A stretch of 64,000 bases of DNA, from assembly GCA_900319795.1 (NCBI GenBank), contig ONPU01000001.1, forward strand, positions 124,001 through 188,000, in the 5' to 3' direction. The notes under the pieces are model-generated. The model saw only the letters and a program-made list of their open reading frames with translations. It ran no database searches and was not told the origin of the DNA. This DNA is from an uncultured Eubacteriales bacterium (lineage in GTDB: Bacteria > Bacillota > Clostridia > Lachnospirales > Lachnospiraceae). Below are positions 61,342 through 64,000 of this stretch, piece by piece. How positions within the stretch are numbered: the stretch's first letter is position 1; the number at the start of each line of letters is the position of its first letter. The position numbers and the translations under genes are program-made.

Positions 61342-62669
61342 GATTCTTTATCCCTTCTTTCTCTTGTGATAATTTTCAGGGCTGTTCCTTTAAATGCAAA
61401 TGATTCCCGAAGCTTATTCTCCAGATAGCGCAGATAGGAGAAATGCATAAGCTCCTTGTCATTTACAAATAATACAAATGTCGGAGGCTTAACGGCCACC
61501 TGTGTCATATAATAGAGCTTCAGCCGTTTGCCTTTGTCCGTTGGCGGAGACTGCATGGCGACGGCTTCCGTGAGGATCTCGTTCAGGACACCGGTAGGTA
61601 TGCGGCGCTGCTGGTTCTCCAGGACCATGTCGATCGTGGCGAACAGTTTTCCGAGCCTTTGTCCCGTCTGCGCGGAGATGAAAATCACTTCCGCGTAATT
61701 CAGATAAGACAGAACCCTGCGGATATCCTTTTCGAAATCCCTGGTGCTGTTCGTATGCTTCTCTTCCACCGCGTCCCATTTATTGACGGCTATGACAATG
61801 CCTTTGCCGCGTTCATGGGCAATTCCCGCGATTTTGGCGTCCTGCTCGGAAATTCCTTCGACAGCGTCGATGACAACGACGACCACATCCGCGCGTTCAA
61901 CCGCGGATACGGTACGGATGACCGTATAACGCTCCAGTTCTTCCTTGACTTTGCTCTTTCTTCTCAGTCCGGCCGTATCGATGAACAGGTAATCTTTTCC
62001 CTGATAACTCACTTCCGTATCGACGGCGTCACGGGTCGTTCCCGCGATATCGGAAACGATCAGCCGGTTCTCTCCCATGAGCTTATTGATGATGCTGGAT
62101 TTGCCGACATTCGGCTTCCCGACGATGGCAACCTTCGGAAGTTCGCTCTCCTCTTCGTCGATATCCAGATCCTCCAAAGAGGCCGTAACCTGATCCAGCA
62201 GCTCTCCGATTCCCTGACGGTTCGCGGCGGAAATCGCCACGGGATCGCCGATTCCGAGTTCATAGAACTCATAGACATACGGCGACTGTTTGACATAATT
62301 GTCGACGGCATTGACGCACAGGACAACCGGTTTGCCCGATTTCCGAAGCATGTCCGCGACTTTCCCGTCGGCATCCACAAGGCCGTTTCGAAGATCGGTC
62401 ATGAAGATAATCACATCCGCGGTCTCGATGGCGATCTGCGCCTGTTCCCGCATCTGTTTTAAAATGATATCTCCGCTCTCCGGCTCGATGCCTCCCGTAT
62501 CCACCAGAGTAAAATGATATCCGGACCATTCCACATCCGCATAGATACGGTCGCGTGTAACACCCGGCGTATCCTTAATAATTGAAATATTTTTTCCGGC
62601 CAGAGCATTGAACAATGTCGATTTGCCGACATTCGGCCGTCCTACGATCGCTACGATTGCTTTTCCCAT
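61338..62669 (-). CDS. der: Ribosome-assembly GTPase Der (EngA)
   Basis: 443 aa with two tandem G domains: [18 protein letters not shown] and NAVD in the first; [23 protein letters not shown] and NKWD in the second; and a C-terminal KH-like domain ([28 protein letters not shown]). Essential for 50S assembly. AGAAGGA before ATG. Confidence 0.97.
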   Translation of the reverse strand: MGKAIVAIVGRPNVGKSTLFNALAGKNISIIKDTPGVTRDRIYADVEWSGYHFTLVDTGGIEPESGDIILKQMREQAQIAIETADVIIFMTDLRNGLVDADGKVADMLRKSGKPVVLCVNAVDNYVKQSPYVYEFYELGIGDPVAISAANRQGIGELLDQVTASLEDLDIDEEESELPKVAIVGKPNVGKSSIINKLMGENRLIVSDIAGTTRDAVDTEVSYQGKDYLFIDTAGLRRKSKVKEELERYTVIRTVSAVERADVVVVVIDAVEGISEQDAKIAGIAHERGKGIVIAVNKWDAVEEKHTNSTRDFEKDIRRVLSYLNYAEVIFISAQTGQRLGKLFATIDMVLENQQRRIPTGVLNEILTEAVAMQSPPTDKGKRLKLYYMTQVAVKPPTFVLFVNDKELMHFSYLRYLENKLRESFAFKGTALKIITRERRDKES

Positions 62670-62696
62670 AATCCTTCTCTTTCAGGTCTTATGATT

Positions 62697-64000
62697 TTAT
62701 AATTCATATCCCGCTTTTTCCCTGTAGTCTTCATAAGGAAGCCCGCAGGCGGAAAAAACAAGATCCTTCCCGTCATCAGATACAATGCGGACAGAAATGT
62801 CCAGTGCTGAGCGGACATCGTCCACGGTCATGTCATCCAGGAACAGTTCCTCATCCCTTTTCAGCATAACGGACGGAATGAGCAGCTCGTCTCCCTTCGG
62901 CAGTTCCTTCTGAAACTGCTCTTTCATCTGCCGGATCAGGTCGCCGCCCGTAATCAGTCCCGTCACGGTGATCTGTTCGCCGAAAAAGTCATTGCGGATT
63001 GCCGCGACAAAAACACGGATTTCCGGGAACGCTCTTTCTATATTGGAAGCGACTTTTCCGAGCTCTTTTTCTGCAAGAAGTCCGCTTACAAGTATAACTG
63101 TCCGGGGCTTAATTACGGCGCTTCCCTTACGAACGTCTTCGGAGAGCTCTTCGATGGCTCTGTCCGTCTCGATCTGCTGGAGCCTTACGATTCCGACTCC
63201 GTTTTCGTATTGCAGAAAACCGTCGTAACGGGCTTCTTCCGGCAGCTCTCTTCCGGCGAGAATATACCATTCATCGGAAGCATGTATAAAATGTCTCGGC
63301 GCTCCCCGCATCAGGTCCGGTTCTGTCTCATGTGCGTCCGGCACATAGGACAGGGACAGCTGCTCCCAGATCCGTTTCTGCCATGTTTCGATCTGGTCAA
63401 TGACCCGCGAAGCATCTTCAGGAGTAAACGGCTTAAGTTCCGTAAGCCCTTCACGGTAACGGCTGAGTCCGACCGGCACAACCGACACGGACTGCATTTC
63501 CGGAAGATACGCGGTGAGATCCCGGATCGTCCGGTCCAGTTCCTCGCCGTCATTCCATCCCTTGCAGAGCACGATCTGCCCGTTCATCGCTATGTGGGCA
63601 TCCTTCAGGCGCTTCATCTTTTCGAATACGGAACCCGCGAAACGGTTCCGCAGCATCTTTACGCGAAGCTCGGGATTCGTCGTCTGAACGGAAATATTGA
63701 TCGGTTCCATTCGGTATTCGATGATCCGATCGATGTCGTGGTCGGACATATTTGTCAAAGTGACGTAATTGCCCTGCAAAAAGGAAAGCCGGGAGTCATC
63801 GTCTTTAAAATAGAGCGTCTTCCTCATTCCCTTTGGAAGCTGGTCTATAAAGCAGAAAATGCATTTGTTGCAGCAGGAACGGTAATCGTCCATAAGACCG
63901 CTTTCAAATGAGATTCCGAAGTCCTCCTCATCCGGCTCAATGGTCAGTTCCGTCTCGTCCCCGTTTTCCTCCCGGATCAGAAGAGTCACTTCAGGGCGCG
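62697..64000 (-). CDS. DUF512 radical-SAM-like protein, 5' end outside the window
   Basis: The frame is still open at the window edge (codons before GTG 63989 read R-P-E), so the N-terminal PDZ-like part of the family is missing. Visible: CNKCIFCFIDQLPKGMRKTLYFKDDDSRLSF (split: CNKCIFCFID is the Cys motif), LQGNYVTLTNM, INISVQTTNP, LCKGWNDGEELDRTI, and the C-terminal DUF512 block (VTGLITGGDLIRQM, LIPSVMLKRDEELFLDDMTV). Usually located beside der; function unknown. Confidence 0.9.
   Translation of the reverse strand, partial: RPEVTLLIREENGDETELTIEPDEEDFGISFESGLMDDYRSCCNKCIFCFIDQLPKGMRKTLYFKDDDSRLSFLQGNYVTLTNMSDHDIDRIIEYRMEPINISVQTTNPELRVKMLRNRFAGSVFEKMKRLKDAHIAMNGQIVLCKGWNDGEELDRTIRDLTAYLPEMQSVSVVPVGLSRYREGLTELKPFTPEDASRVIDQIETWQKRIWEQLSLSYVPDAHETEPDLMRGAPRHFIHASDEWYILAGRELPEEARYDGFLQYENGVGIVRLQQIETDRAIEELSEDVRKGSAVIKPRTVILVSGLLAEKELGKVASNIERAFPEIRVFVAAIRNDFFGEQITVTGLITGGDLIRQMKEQFQKELPKGDELLIPSVMLKRDEELFLDDMTVDDVRSALDISVRIVSDDGKDLVFSACGLPYEDYREKAGYEL

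Noticed and set aside
1-64000. tRNA, rRNA, CRISPR arrays and insertion sequences
   Set aside because: Intergenic regions were read on both strands; no cloverleaf, repeat-spacer pattern, transposase or terminal inverted repeat was seen.

Overview
The window looks like chromosomal DNA of an anaerobic, low-to-mid GC Gram-positive bacterium, most likely a Clostridia/Lachnospiraceae-type Bacillota. This rests on gene content and order: obgE-yhbY-nadD-yqeK-rsfS, rplU-prp-rpmA with the N-terminally extended L27, SepF, MreBCD-PBP2-RodA, HisZ plus short HisG, RecU, a RelQ-type alarmone synthetase, a Gram-positive LexA with GAAC-N4-GTTC operators, and no outer-membrane genes. Species assignment from sequence alone is inference. 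I saw no rRNA, tRNA, CRISPR array or insertion sequence.

Layout. 1-18.1 kb is dense housekeeping on the + strand: end of fakA, recG, mgsA, rsmD, coaD, a coiled-coil protein, a broken M20 dipeptidase gene (in-frame TGA), relQ, a small membrane protein, an RluA-family synthase, lepB, recU, hisZ-hisG-hisD-hisI, the TIGR03960/TIGR03936 radical-SAM pair, a histidine phosphatase and a short RNase E/G. 18.1-30.3 kb is accessory: an aldo/keto reductase with ferredoxin-like cysteines, then a promoter and a leader containing a terminator hairpin. An operon follows with a TM1266-type ACT regulator, two nitrogenase component-1-like subunits, a NifH-like ATPase, a fused second component-1 pair, and hypF-hypC-hypD-hypE. 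No hydrogenase structural gene, hypA or hypB is visible. This segment sits between the RNase E/G gene and rplU, which are usually close neighbours in Bacillota. 30.3-34.7 kb is again housekeeping (rplU-prp-rpmA, obgE-yhbY-nadD-yqeK-rsfS).

34.7-42.0 kb holds secreted proteins of unknown role: a transglutaminase-like lipoprotein, two tandem Lys/Tyr-rich secreted paralogs, and two fibronectin-III-like secreted paralogs flanking lexA. It also holds an XerS-like tyrosine recombinase exactly where gene orientation flips from + to -. 42.0-64.0 kb is almost all on the - strand: an AI-2E-family permease, rluD-lspA-aroB, sepF-yggS-HlyD-like-P-loop operon, dacA-rodA-PBP2-mreD-mreC-mreB (cell elongation), a BaiN/HI0933-type flavoprotein, a methionine-gamma-lyase-family PLP enzyme, a + strand aldo/keto reductase, plsY-der, and a partial DUF512 radical-SAM-like protein running off the edge.

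The most interesting part is 19.25-30.27 kb. It resembles a NifDK/NifEN-plus-NifH logic (two component-1 pairs, one reductase) joined to the HypCDEF machinery that makes the Fe(CN)2CO group. Its substrate and cofactor cannot be read from sequence.
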